From NCBI GenBank assembly GCA_009927195.1, contig RFNL01000250.1, positions 1 to 11,244 on the forward strand: a DNA stretch of 11,244 nucleotides. The letters run 5' to 3'. Source of the stretch: Betaproteobacteria bacterium (GTDB lineage Bacteria; Pseudomonadota; Gammaproteobacteria; Burkholderiales; Burkholderiaceae_C). The position numbers were made by a program, and so were the translations under genes. The notes beneath the pieces were generated by a model. That model did not search any database. It saw only the letters and a list, made by a program, of their open reading frames with translations, and had not been told where the DNA came from. This document shows positions 1 through 5,953 of this stretch, one piece after another (positions within the stretch are counted from its first letter, which is position 1; each line of letters opens with the position of its first letter).

Positions 1-147
1 GGGTTCATAGATGGGCACCACACCACTGTTGAGGCTGCGAATTTTGTCTTCCGCCAGATCCAAACACACCACATCGTTGCCCAATTCAGCCAAGCAGGTT
101 CCGGTGACCAGACCCACGTAGCCACTGCCAATGATGGTGATTTGCAT
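1..147 (-). CDS. ugd: UDP-glucose 6-dehydrogenase, N-terminal fragment
   Basis: Only the first 49 codons are present; the gene runs off the left edge. The enzyme oxidises UDP-glucose to UDP-glucuronate with two NAD+ in the cytoplasm, feeding capsule, exopolysaccharide, modified lipid A or glucuronosyl lipids. The fragment begins MQITIIGSGYVGLVTGTCLA, the classic Rossmann start of this family with GxGYVGL and the following TGTCLAELG, and it ends in VVPIYEP, where the family reads PIYEPGL. The ATG at 147-145 is preceded by AGGAG (minus strand, 154-158) at good spacing, so the start is secure. It lies 110 bases downstream of psd on the same strand and has its own likely promoter in that gap. Related UDP-sugar or GDP-mannose 6-dehydrogenases share this N-terminus, so the exact substrate is inferred. 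Confidence 0.9.
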   Translation of the reverse strand, partial: MQITIIGSGYVGLVTGTCLAELGNDVVCLDLAEDKIRSLNSGVVPIYEP

Positions 148-184
148 TTGCCACTCCTGTAGAACATCAATCAACAATTTTCAC

Positions 185-218
185 AGTATAAGAAAATAGC
201 GTGAAAATATTGTGAATA
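185..218 (-). promoter_or_regulatory. Candidate ugd promoter with 11-base-spaced TTCAC repeats
   Basis: Reading the minus strand, TATTCAC (212-218) and TTTTCAC (201-207) lie exactly 11 bases apart, followed by a 10-base gap and then TATACT (185-190), a 5/6 match to a sigma-70 -10 box. The geometry (two heptamers at an 11-base period, 10 bases before the -10) is that of a PHO box, but the sequence match is weak: about 11 of 18 positions. TTTTCAC at 178-184 on the plus strand also makes an inverted repeat with GTGAAAA at 201-207, so a dyad operator is an alternative reading. Confidence 0.4.
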
Positions 219-257
219 AAATAAGACTCTGTTGTGACCCCATGGGGCTGTGTGCGC

Positions 258-1133
258 TCAGGATGGGGTGGGAAAAGACATCAAAGCCTGTCCCATTTTC
301 AACGGGCTGCCAGTGTCCAAGCCGGGAAATAATTCAAACCCTTTGGGCGCGAAAACCAAAATGGTGGAGCCATGTTGAAACCATCCCATCTCTTGCCCCT
401 TCTTGACATCATGCACTGTGTCAAAGCGGTGTGGGCCTTGGTAGCGGGTGTGCAAAACGGTGTCAATCGCATGCAAACGGATGCTGGCCACCAAGATGGC
501 GGCCACAGGTACCAAGGCAATGGGATGTTGATCAGCGGTGGTCAGGTGCAGTACCGCTCGCTCGTTTTTGCAAAATAACTTCTCCACCCGTTTGAGCGCA
601 ATTGGGTTGACATTCCAAGTGTCGCCATGAAGGTAGTCGATGCGGTGCAATCGGCCATCAAAGGGCGCGTGAAAGCGGTGGTACATCGCAGATGTGATGC
701 GGATGGTGGCATAAACCCCGTCATGCCAGGGGCTGGCAGCCATGGCGTTGCCAAATAATTCATCCAACGGATAGGGAAAGCCTTTGGCTTGATAAACCTG
801 TCCTGCTTGCACGGTGCCGCAACTGCCCAAGATGCCATCGCAGGGACTGGTCAAAATGTGGTCGCGCGGATCGACCACGCGGGCCCCGTCTTTGAGTTCA
901 CGAATAAAAAACGCATGCAGGCTATTGAAATGGCGTTCGCGGGCCTCACTCAGATCAATGTCCGTGAATAATCGCCATATATATATAGATAAACGGCAAA
1001 TCCAGGGGTTTTGGATTTGGCTGAACCAGCCCATGAAATGGGTGAGGGCCAAGCGGGGTATTCGATTGGTCAGTAAAAAATTCAAATCCTCTTGGGCGCC
1101 TAAACCCCGCAACCAGTGTCGAAACGTCATCAT
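258..1133 (-). CDS. psd: Phosphatidylserine decarboxylase proenzyme
   Basis: Pyruvoyl-dependent membrane enzyme that converts phosphatidylserine to phosphatidylethanolamine, the last step of PE synthesis. The family's landmarks occur in order. FFIRELKDGAR is near residues 75-85. SPCDG follows, with the catalytic Asp at about 99. YHRFH supplies the His at about 155, and KNER lies near the middle. Close to the C-terminus KGQEMGWFQHGST contains the self-cleavage site Gly255-Ser256, where Ser becomes the pyruvoyl group. The 291-residue length fits the proteobacterial type. The ATG at 1133 has a weak GGA six to nine bases upstream; an in-frame TTG at 1145 would add four residues and an ATG at 1130 would remove one. 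The gene diverges from the aminotransferase at 1181, leaving 47 bases for both promoters. No convincing terminator follows it. The Cys before the catalytic Asp replaces the Ala seen in E. coli Psd and looks neutral. Confidence 0.93.
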   Translation of the reverse strand: MMTFRHWLRGLGAQEDLNFLLTNRIPRLALTHFMGWFSQIQNPWICRLSIYIWRLFTDIDLSEARERHFNSLHAFFIRELKDGARVVDPRDHILTSPCDGILGSCGTVQAGQVYQAKGFPYPLDELFGNAMAASPWHDGVYATIRITSAMYHRFHAPFDGRLHRIDYLHGDTWNVNPIALKRVEKLFCKNERAVLHLTTADQHPIALVPVAAILVASIRLHAIDTVLHTRYQGPHRFDTVHDVKKGQEMGWFQHGSTILVFAPKGFELFPGLDTGSPLKMGQALMSFPTPS

Positions 1134-1170
1134 TGTTTCATCCAATTGAAATACAAAAGCAACTTCTGAA

Positions 1171-1176
1171 AGGGAG
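1171..1176 (+). promoter_or_regulatory. Ribosome binding site of the aminotransferase gene
   Basis: AGGGAG lies four bases before the ATG at 1181. It decides the start against the open frame that continues upstream to 1133, which has no such site and would run into the psd start region on the other strand. Confidence 0.8.
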
Positions 1177-1180
1177 TCTC

Positions 1181-2848
1181 ATGTTTGAAGAAAACTTTTT
1201 GTCTGCGGGCTTGTTGGCCTTTGCGTTGTTGGTGCTGTATGCGGGACCCAGGCTGTGGCAGCGTTTGCAACTGTCGTTGGCCAAACACCCGTCCATGGCA
1301 GGCCACTTGCGTTGGGCCAAGCGCTTGGCCAACTGGGCGCCGGCCTATGACTACCCGGCTGCAAAATGGTTTGGCGTGGACCACGCTCCTGAAAATGTGA
1401 CCGTGCAGCGACAACAAGCCTTGCAGCGGTTGGGCAGCACCCTGAGCCATCGCAGTCCAAAGACCTTGGCCTTGACCCAAGCGACCAAACCCATGGTGTC
1501 GGACATGCAATTGATCTCGCGCTACAGGGTGCCGTTTCAGTTTCAGAAATTTCTCAGCGAAAACCTTCAAATCGGCAGTTACTGGACCCATGGCAAGGGG
1601 GTCTGGGTCGCCGATGCGGATGATCAGTGGCACATGGATGTCACTGGCAGCTATGGTGTGAACCTCTTTGGGGCCGACTTCTACAAAAGCTGTATGCAAG
1701 AGGGCATGGACCTGGTGCGGGACCTTGGCCCCATCTTGGGCGCCTACCACCCCTGTGTGCAAGAGAACGTGGCCATGCTGTGCCAGCTTTCCCACAAGGA
1801 TGAAGTGTCGTTCCACATGTCCGGCACTGAAGCCGTGATGCAAGCCGTGCGCATGGCACGCTTTCACACGGGTAAACGCAAATTGGTGCGTTTCACTGGG
1901 GCATATCACGGCTGGTGGGATGATGTCCAACCTGGACCGGGCAACCCCATGCCCCCGTCGGAGGACACGCTCACCCTCAATGAGATGCACCCCCAAACCC
2001 TGAAGGTGCTGCGTCAGCGCAGCGATATCGCCTGCGTCTTGGTCAACCCCTTGCAGGCGATGCACCCCAATAAAGCGGCCCCCAGTGACTCGACCTTGAT
2101 CGATGGGTCGCGCCAGTTGAGTTACGACAAAGCCGCCTATGCCAAATGGCTCAGCCAATTGCGTCAGCTGTGCGATGAGAAAGGCATTGCCCTCATCATG
2201 GACGAGGTCTTCATGGGCTTTCGCTTGGGTATGGGCGGAGCGCAAGCTTTCTTTGGGGTGGATGCCGATTTGGTCACTTACGGCAAAACCCTGGGCGGCG
2301 GTTTTCCGGTGGGTGTGGTTTGCGGAAAAGCCAAATGGATGCGGCGATTCAAGGAGGACAGGCCGGGCAATATTTGTTTTGCACGCGGCACCTTCAATGC
2401 ACACCCAGCTGTCATGGGCGCGATGAACGTGTTTCTCAAACGGATACAAGGTCCTGCCATTCAAACCGTGTTTGAAAAAATGGAAGGGCTTTGGATCGAT
2501 CGATTGAAGCAACTCAATGACCAATTGTTGGGACAAGGACTGCCCGTCAGGGTGGTCGGCATGGCCACCGTTTGGAGCGTGATATATGAAGTGCCCAGCC
2601 GCTATAACTGGATGCTGCAGTTCTACTTGCGTGAACAAGGCATTGCCCTCAGTTGGGTGGGCACGGGGCGAATGATTTTCAACTTGGCTTTTGAGGATGA
2701 ACACTTTGCCGACTTTTGCCACCGATTCATCGCAGCATCACATGCCATGCAAAACGACGGTTGGTGGTGGACCGCTCAGGGTCAAAGCAACCGGACCATT
2801 CGGCGCGAAGTTATGCGCGAAATGATCCGGATCAAGTGGGCGGTTTGA
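1181..2848 (+). CDS. Membrane-anchored class III PLP aminotransferase (glutamate-1-semialdehyde aminomutase-like)
   Basis: Fold-type I PLP enzyme of 555 residues, about 120 longer than ordinary HemL; the extra length is mostly N-terminal. Residues 6-22 (FLSAGLLAFALLVLYAG) form a likely single membrane anchor, followed by a basic linker and a region of roughly 90 residues with no recognised domain. The catalytic part then shows the class III motifs: MSGTEA at 213-218 (cofactor phosphate binding), YHG at 242-244, MDEV with the pyridine-N-binding Asp341, and TYGKTLGGGFPVG with Lys369 as the Schiff-base lysine. The enzyme is therefore probably active. Its substrate is unknown. It is unlikely to be the haem-pathway HemL, because of the anchor, the length and the neighbours: divergent psd and a convergent membrane protein. 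A role in making or altering an amino-containing lipid or its precursor is inference. Its stop codon abuts that of the DUF962-like gene with no base between. Confidence 0.85.
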   Translation: MFEENFLSAGLLAFALLVLYAGPRLWQRLQLSLAKHPSMAGHLRWAKRLANWAPAYDYPAAKWFGVDHAPENVTVQRQQALQRLGSTLSHRSPKTLALTQATKPMVSDMQLISRYRVPFQFQKFLSENLQIGSYWTHGKGVWVADADDQWHMDVTGSYGVNLFGADFYKSCMQEGMDLVRDLGPILGAYHPCVQENVAMLCQLSHKDEVSFHMSGTEAVMQAVRMARFHTGKRKLVRFTGAYHGWWDDVQPGPGNPMPPSEDTLTLNEMHPQTLKVLRQRSDIACVLVNPLQAMHPNKAAPSDSTLIDGSRQLSYDKAAYAKWLSQLRQLCDEKGIALIMDEVFMGFRLGMGGAQAFFGVDADLVTYGKTLGGGFPVGVVCGKAKWMRRFKEDRPGNICFARGTFNAHPAVMGAMNVFLKRIQGPAIQTVFEKMEGLWIDRLKQLNDQLLGQGLPVRVVGMATVWSVIYEVPSRYNWMLQFYLREQGIALSWVGTGRMIFNLAFEDEHFADFCHRFIAASHAMQNDGWWWTAQGQSNRTIRREVMREMIRIKWAV

Positions 2849-3457
2849 TCAGTGCGCTTTAACGTGATCCATGGGGTCTAAAAATTGACCCTTGGCCAAA
2901 TAAAAGGGCGCACGGTAATACATTTTGACATCGTGGAAAGGATCGGTGATGATTTTCAAGGCCCAAGCCACGCCGGCCAACAATCCATCTTGCCGCCACA
3001 GTTGCAATACCCTGAAAACCAATCCGGCCACGCCCAAAAACAACCAGGCCATGGCGGTCATGCGAACCGGTGTGTCTTCGTAGGCCTCAGGAACAGCCCA
3101 GGTCAGATAAGCGGGCATCCAGTAGGCAATTACCGGAATCGCGGCGCAAATGCTCAGCAAAACGATTTTGCGACGCAGGTTGTAGCCAACCTTGATTTCT
3201 TCTTTGTGCTCGTGAGAAGCGTCATTCACAGTGTCATAACCCTTGGGCTCGAAGAAGAAGTGGCCCGCTTGACGCGTCGTCATGGAGATCAACCATGCGA
3301 TCAAAGCCGAGACCACAGGGTCAATGAACAAGTAAGCATAGGCCACCAGAAAAGAAAGCGCGCTGACCAAATGCAAGGCTTGGTTGATGCGGCTGTGGTG
3401 ATAGTAGCGATGGTCATCCCAACGTTGGGTGCGCAGGGTTTGCAACAATTCTTTCAT
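2849..3457 (-). CDS. Multi-pass membrane protein, DUF962/Mpo1-like
   Basis: A 202-residue protein with about four hydrophobic segments (around 28-60, 97-120, 132-150 and 158-171). The N-terminal half carries HHSRINQALH at 20-29 and GHFFFE at 65-70, which resemble the HHNPKN..IH and GHxxFE motifs of yeast Mpo1 and bacterial DUF962 proteins. Mpo1 is an Fe-dependent dioxygenase that shortens 2-hydroxy fatty acids. Further histidines (82, 84, 175) sit in HEHKEE and DPFHDVKMYY, which Mpo1 does not share as far as I recall, so this may be a separate subfamily. Conserved histidines on a membrane scaffold suggest a metal-dependent lipid-modifying enzyme, but no activity can be read directly. The ATG at 3457 is fixed by a strong AGGAG (3463-3467, minus strand) five bases upstream. 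Its promoter region contains a PHO-like box. It converges on the aminotransferase with zero gap. Confidence 0.6.
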   Translation of the reverse strand: MKELLQTLRTQRWDDHRYYHHSRINQALHLVSALSFLVAYAYLFIDPVVSALIAWLISMTTRQAGHFFFEPKGYDTVNDASHEHKEEIKVGYNLRRKIVLLSICAAIPVIAYWMPAYLTWAVPEAYEDTPVRMTAMAWLFLGVAGLVFRVLQLWRQDGLLAGVAWALKIITDPFHDVKMYYRAPFYLAKGQFLDPMDHVKAH

Positions 3458-3504
3458 GGGTTCTCCTGAGTTCCAGAGGTTATGGCTAAACAATAACCAG
3501 CAAT

Positions 3505-3535
3505 GTGACTAATTTCAGTGAAATTTTGATGACAG
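3505..3535 (-). promoter_or_regulatory. PHO-box-like site facing the DUF962-like gene
   Basis: On the minus strand CTGTCATCAAAATTTCAC (3535 down to 3518) matches the PhoB consensus CTGTCATAWAWCTGTCAY at 15 of 18 positions, with the first heptamer perfect. A third, weaker heptamer TAGTCAC lies at 3511-3505, 13 bases further. Nine bases after that comes TATTGT (3495-3490), a possible -10 box with 4/6 matches. The gene start at 3457 follows at a sensible leader distance. PhoB control is inferred from sequence only. Confidence 0.55.
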
Positions 3536-3562
3536 CGCGGAATCGTTCTTCATCGGTTGGAA

Positions 3563-3593
3563 TTGTCATCAAACTGTGATGTGAATCTGTCAC
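3563..3593 (+). promoter_or_regulatory. PHO-box-like site facing the glycosyltransferase gene
   Basis: TTGTCATCAAACTGTGAT (3563-3580) matches the PhoB consensus at 15 of 18 positions, and a third heptamer CTGTCAC follows at 3587-3593. The spacing (11 then 13 bases) and the CAAA spacer mirror those of the opposing site at 3505-3535. Together the two sites make an inverted repeat: TTTGATGACA at 3525-3534 and TGTCATCAAA at 3564-3573. No clear -10 box follows. The best candidate, CATTAC at 3593-3598, is weak, as is common for activator-dependent promoters. Confidence 0.55.
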
Positions 3594-3656
3594 ATTACTG
3601 AGATGCAAGCAGATCCCTCGATCGATGTGGTTTGTCTCAATGGGTCCTCTTTGCCC

Positions 3657-4805
3657 ATGCGGATCGCGGTAGTGACCGAAACCTATCCGCCTGATATCAA
3701 TGGGGTGGCCCACACCTTGAGCAAAACCGTGGAAGGCCTCAAAGCCCGCGGCCATGCCCTGTGGTTGATCCGCCCACGCCAGCATCTAGACGGCGTGAAA
3801 CCAGATCGGTCATTGACCGACGAAACCTTGGTGCGGGGCATGCCCATCCCATTTTATAAGCATTTAAAAATGGGCTTTCCGGCCAAGCGGGCCTTGACCC
3901 GTTTATGGACATTGCACCGGCCTGATGTGGTTCACATTGCCACCGAAGGGCCTTTGGGTTGGTCGGCATTGCAAGCCGCTAAAAAACTCAAGCTGCCCGT
4001 GAGCAGCGACTTTCGCACCAATTTTCACGCCTACAGCGACCACTACGGTATCGGCTGGTTGCGCGGTGCCATCATGAATTACATGCGCAAATTCCACAAT
4101 GCCGCATTGGCCACCATGGTGCCCACCCCGGCGCTGGCTCAAGAGTTGGTCAATCTGGGCTTTGAGCGCTTGCATGTGGTGCCCCGGGGTGTCGACACCG
4201 ATTTGTTCCACCCCGCCCGTCGCTCCAGCGCGTTGAGGGCTCAGTGGGGTGCCGGTGATGAATCCTTGGTTTTATTGTGTGTGGGCCGTTTGGCGGCAGA
4301 AAAAAACCTGAGCTTGGTGTTGTCGGCCTTTGAGCGCTTGGTGGGAGTCAATGCCCATGTCAAATTGGTTTTGGTGGGCGATGGACCGCTCAAACCCAGT
4401 TTGGAAAAAAAGCACCCTGAGGTGGTATTTGCGGGTTTTCGCACGGGCGAAGACTTGGCCCAACATTACGCCAGCGCAGATATGTTTTTATTTCCCAGTC
4501 TGACAGAAACTTTTGGCAATGTGACCTTGGAGGCGATGTCCAGCGGTTTGCCTGTGGTGGCCTTTCGACATGCGGCGGCGGCAGAATTGATCCACAGCGG
4601 TGTCAACGGGCAATTGATCGAAGCGGGAGACCAGTCTGCATTCATGCAGATGGCCGAGCAGTTGGCTGAAATGCATGCCCTGAGATCACAAATGGGCCAA
4701 GAGGCCCGCATCACCGCTTTGGGCCAGGCTTGGCCTTTGATCTTTCAAAAAACAGAGAAAATTTTTCGCCAGGTGATCCAAGACCACGCCCAGCAAAGGC
4801 ATTGA
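3657..4805 (+). CDS. GT4-family glycosyltransferase (PimB/MgtA/SQD2-like)
   Basis: A 382-residue cytoplasmic or membrane-associated GT-B enzyme that retains anomeric configuration and transfers a sugar from a nucleotide-sugar donor. MRIAVVTETYPPDINGVAHT is the typical start of the subgroup that includes mannosyl-, glucosyl- and sulfoquinovosyl-lipid transferases. RGVDTDLFHP marks the interdomain region. VGRLAAEKN opens the donor domain, and the EX7E motif is ETFGNVTLE with Glu284 and Glu292, followed by SGLPVVAF. An in-frame ATG at 3603 would add 18 residues unlike the family, and it would fall almost on the expected transcription start below the PHO-like box; 3657 is therefore preferred, although neither ATG has a good Shine-Dalgarno. 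Context (PHO-like box, psd, DUF962-like protein) suggests the acceptor is a membrane lipid such as diacylglycerol. Acceptor and sugar are inferred, not seen. Confidence 0.88.
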   Translation: MRIAVVTETYPPDINGVAHTLSKTVEGLKARGHALWLIRPRQHLDGVKPDRSLTDETLVRGMPIPFYKHLKMGFPAKRALTRLWTLHRPDVVHIATEGPLGWSALQAAKKLKLPVSSDFRTNFHAYSDHYGIGWLRGAIMNYMRKFHNAALATMVPTPALAQELVNLGFERLHVVPRGVDTDLFHPARRSSALRAQWGAGDESLVLLCVGRLAAEKNLSLVLSAFERLVGVNAHVKLVLVGDGPLKPSLEKKHPEVVFAGFRTGEDLAQHYASADMFLFPSLTETFGNVTLEAMSSGLPVVAFRHAAAAELIHSGVNGQLIEAGDQSAFMQMAEQLAEMHALRSQMGQEARITALGQAWPLIFQKTEKIFRQVIQDHAQQRH

Positions 4806-4817
4806 GAGGGGCCTGGA

Positions 4818-5075
4818 TCAAGCGGACTGCTTCATGTCTTGGGCCTGATAAGCCACATCAAATGCCTTGGCTTTGCCTTCATAAAACCGATCCAGGCGCC
4901 AATCTTTGAGCAACTGGATGGCCAAATCAAAATCATTGGGTGAAAGTTGATACAGCCCTTTGATGGGCGAAGTGGCCTCAGCTTCAAGCGCCAAAATCAA
5001 ATCAGAAAGGGCTTGGGCTGCAGCAGTGGTGGGGTCGGCTTGGATCAGACGTCGGGCTTGTTTGATGGCACGCAT
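4818..5075 (-). CDS. Small protein of unknown function (85 aa)
   Basis: Not assignable to a named family. It is probably soluble and mostly helical, starting with a basic helix (MRAIKQARRLIQADPTTAAA), then LSDLILALEAEA, a break at SPIKGLYQLSPNDFDLAIQLL, and KDWRLDRFYEGKAKAFD. The alternation of hydrophobic and charged residues, the codon use like its neighbours and the absence of any competing frame support a real gene. I recall similar short proteins in Burkholderiales genomes, but cannot verify it here. No Shine-Dalgarno is visible before the ATG at 5075. It converges on the glycosyltransferase with a 12-base gap and no terminator between them. A 9-base direct repeat lies 27 to 48 bases upstream of the start. 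Confidence 0.7.
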   Translation of the reverse strand: MRAIKQARRLIQADPTTAAAQALSDLILALEAEATSPIKGLYQLSPNDFDLAIQLLKDWRLDRFYEGKAKAFDVAYQAQDMKQSA

Positions 5076-5101
5076 GGGAAACTTGGATGGTTAATGAAAA
5101 G

Positions 5102-5123
5102 ACACATTAGATTAACACATTAG
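5102..5123. repeat. 9-base direct repeat upstream of the 85-aa gene
   Basis: ACACATTAG occurs at 5102-5110 and again at 5115-5123, separated by ATTA, a 13-base period. It lies in the otherwise featureless 5076-5207 stretch before the minus-strand 85-aa gene and could be a tandem operator or chance in an AT-rich promoter region. Confidence 0.5.
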
Positions 5124-5207
5124 CAACATTGTGGGTGACAAGTCTGCGTGTATTTTCTTGACAACACATCCATTTTCTATAACCCACTCCAGCACCAGTC
5201 CTTAACT

Positions 5208-5233
5208 GCCTGATGACCGCATGGCCATCAGGC
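5208..5233. repeat. Inverted repeat (hairpin) after the GST gene
   Basis: GCCTGATG (5208-5215) pairs with CATCAGGC (5226-5233), with two more pairs possible inside the 10-base loop past one mismatch. It stands 24 bases beyond the GST stop codon on the minus strand, where a terminator would be expected, but no T-run follows. At best it is an RNA-stabilising or weak termination structure. Confidence 0.4.
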
Positions 5234-5256
5234 AAGATCACTCTGTGCGCCGGTGT

Positions 5257-5952
5257 TCAAGGCCAGGATGGCGGCGTGCGGTAGGGTTCCTCAAAAGGTA
5301 AAAAGTCCCGCTCATGGCGAGCGTCTTCGCACCATTGCTGGACTGCGGGCAACTTCAACACACGGTCCACATAGCTTTGAACCATATCCGTGACGGGCAA
5401 GCCATAAGTTCGGATGCGGGAGCACACGGGTGCGTAGAAGGCGTCAACAATCCCGAAGTCTCCCATCAGCATGTTCGGATGGGCTTGTTGCAGCAGGGGT
5501 TTGCTCAAGGCCTGACACAGGCGTTGCACGTCTGCACGCAAATCTGCCTTTTGCGTCCACAAAATTTTGCCCACATCGTTCAATTCGGCCTCGATGTTCA
5601 TGCCGCAATGCTGGCGCAATGCACTGTAGCCACTGTGGATATCGGCACACAGGCTGCGTGCATGGGCGCGCCTGCGCAAATGAGTGGGCCAAAGCGGCAA
5701 TTGCGGGTACTTTTCGGCCAAGTACTCGGCAATCGCCAAAGAATCCCAAATAACCCATCCCTCATCAATGAGCACGGGCACTTTGCCCTGCGGGTTGAGG
5801 GCGAGCAAGGCATGTTTGAATTGGGACTGGGCGTCAAATGAATCGAAGCGTTCTTTGTGCTCAGTGAATGCTATGCCCATCTGGCGCATCAAAACCCAGG
5901 GCCGCATCGACCAGGACGAGTAATTTTTGTTGCCTATGTAGAGCGTCAGCAT
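5257..5952 (-). CDS. Glutathione S-transferase family protein
   Basis: A 231-residue cytosolic GST-fold protein. The N-terminal thioredoxin-like domain starts MLTLYIGNKNYSSWSMRPW, a form common in proteobacteria. Ser12 or Ser13 sits at the catalytic position, the cis-proline is in GKVPVLI (Pro59), and Asp70-Ser71 in WDSLAIAEYL is at the site that holds the gamma-glutamyl group of glutathione. From about residue 90 it is the all-helical domain, with the DFGIVDAFYAPV segment near 185-195 matching the usual GDF.xADxxxxP. The ATG at 5952 comes one base after the stop codon of the upstream gene (TGA-C-ATG), which fixes the start by translational coupling; the frame stays open further upstream but lies inside that gene. 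Conjugation or peroxide detoxification is the family role; the substrate is unknown. Confidence 0.9.
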   Translation of the reverse strand: MLTLYIGNKNYSSWSMRPWVLMRQMGIAFTEHKERFDSFDAQSQFKHALLALNPQGKVPVLIDEGWVIWDSLAIAEYLAEKYPQLPLWPTHLRRRAHARSLCADIHSGYSALRQHCGMNIEAELNDVGKILWTQKADLRADVQRLCQALSKPLLQQAHPNMLMGDFGIVDAFYAPVCSRIRTYGLPVTDMVQSYVDRVLKLPAVQQWCEDARHERDFLPFEEPYRTPPSWP

Positions 5953-5953
5953 G

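Noticed and set aside
238..247. CCCCATGGGG palindrome between psd and ugd
   Set aside because: As a terminator stem it has no proper loop and no adjacent T-run; a 10-base palindrome may be chance.
977..987. Alternating AT run
   Set aside because: It lies inside psd and encodes part of the normal protein (IYIW); it is too short to mean anything as a repeat.
1130..2722. A 530-codon open frame on the minus strand, opposite the aminotransferase
   Set aside because: Its His, Gln and Gly-rich translation has no fold-like pattern, and the plus strand carries clear class III aminotransferase motifs. It is a codon-bias shadow.
3603..3656. Upstream ATG at 3603 as the glycosyltransferase start
   Set aside because: The added 18 residues are unlike the family N-terminus, no ribosome site precedes it, and it would fall almost on the expected transcription start below the PHO-like box.
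5158..5183. TTGACA followed by TATAAC on the plus strand, resembling a sigma-70 promoter
   Set aside because: The spacer is only 14 bases and no plus-strand gene follows; the next genes are on the minus strand.
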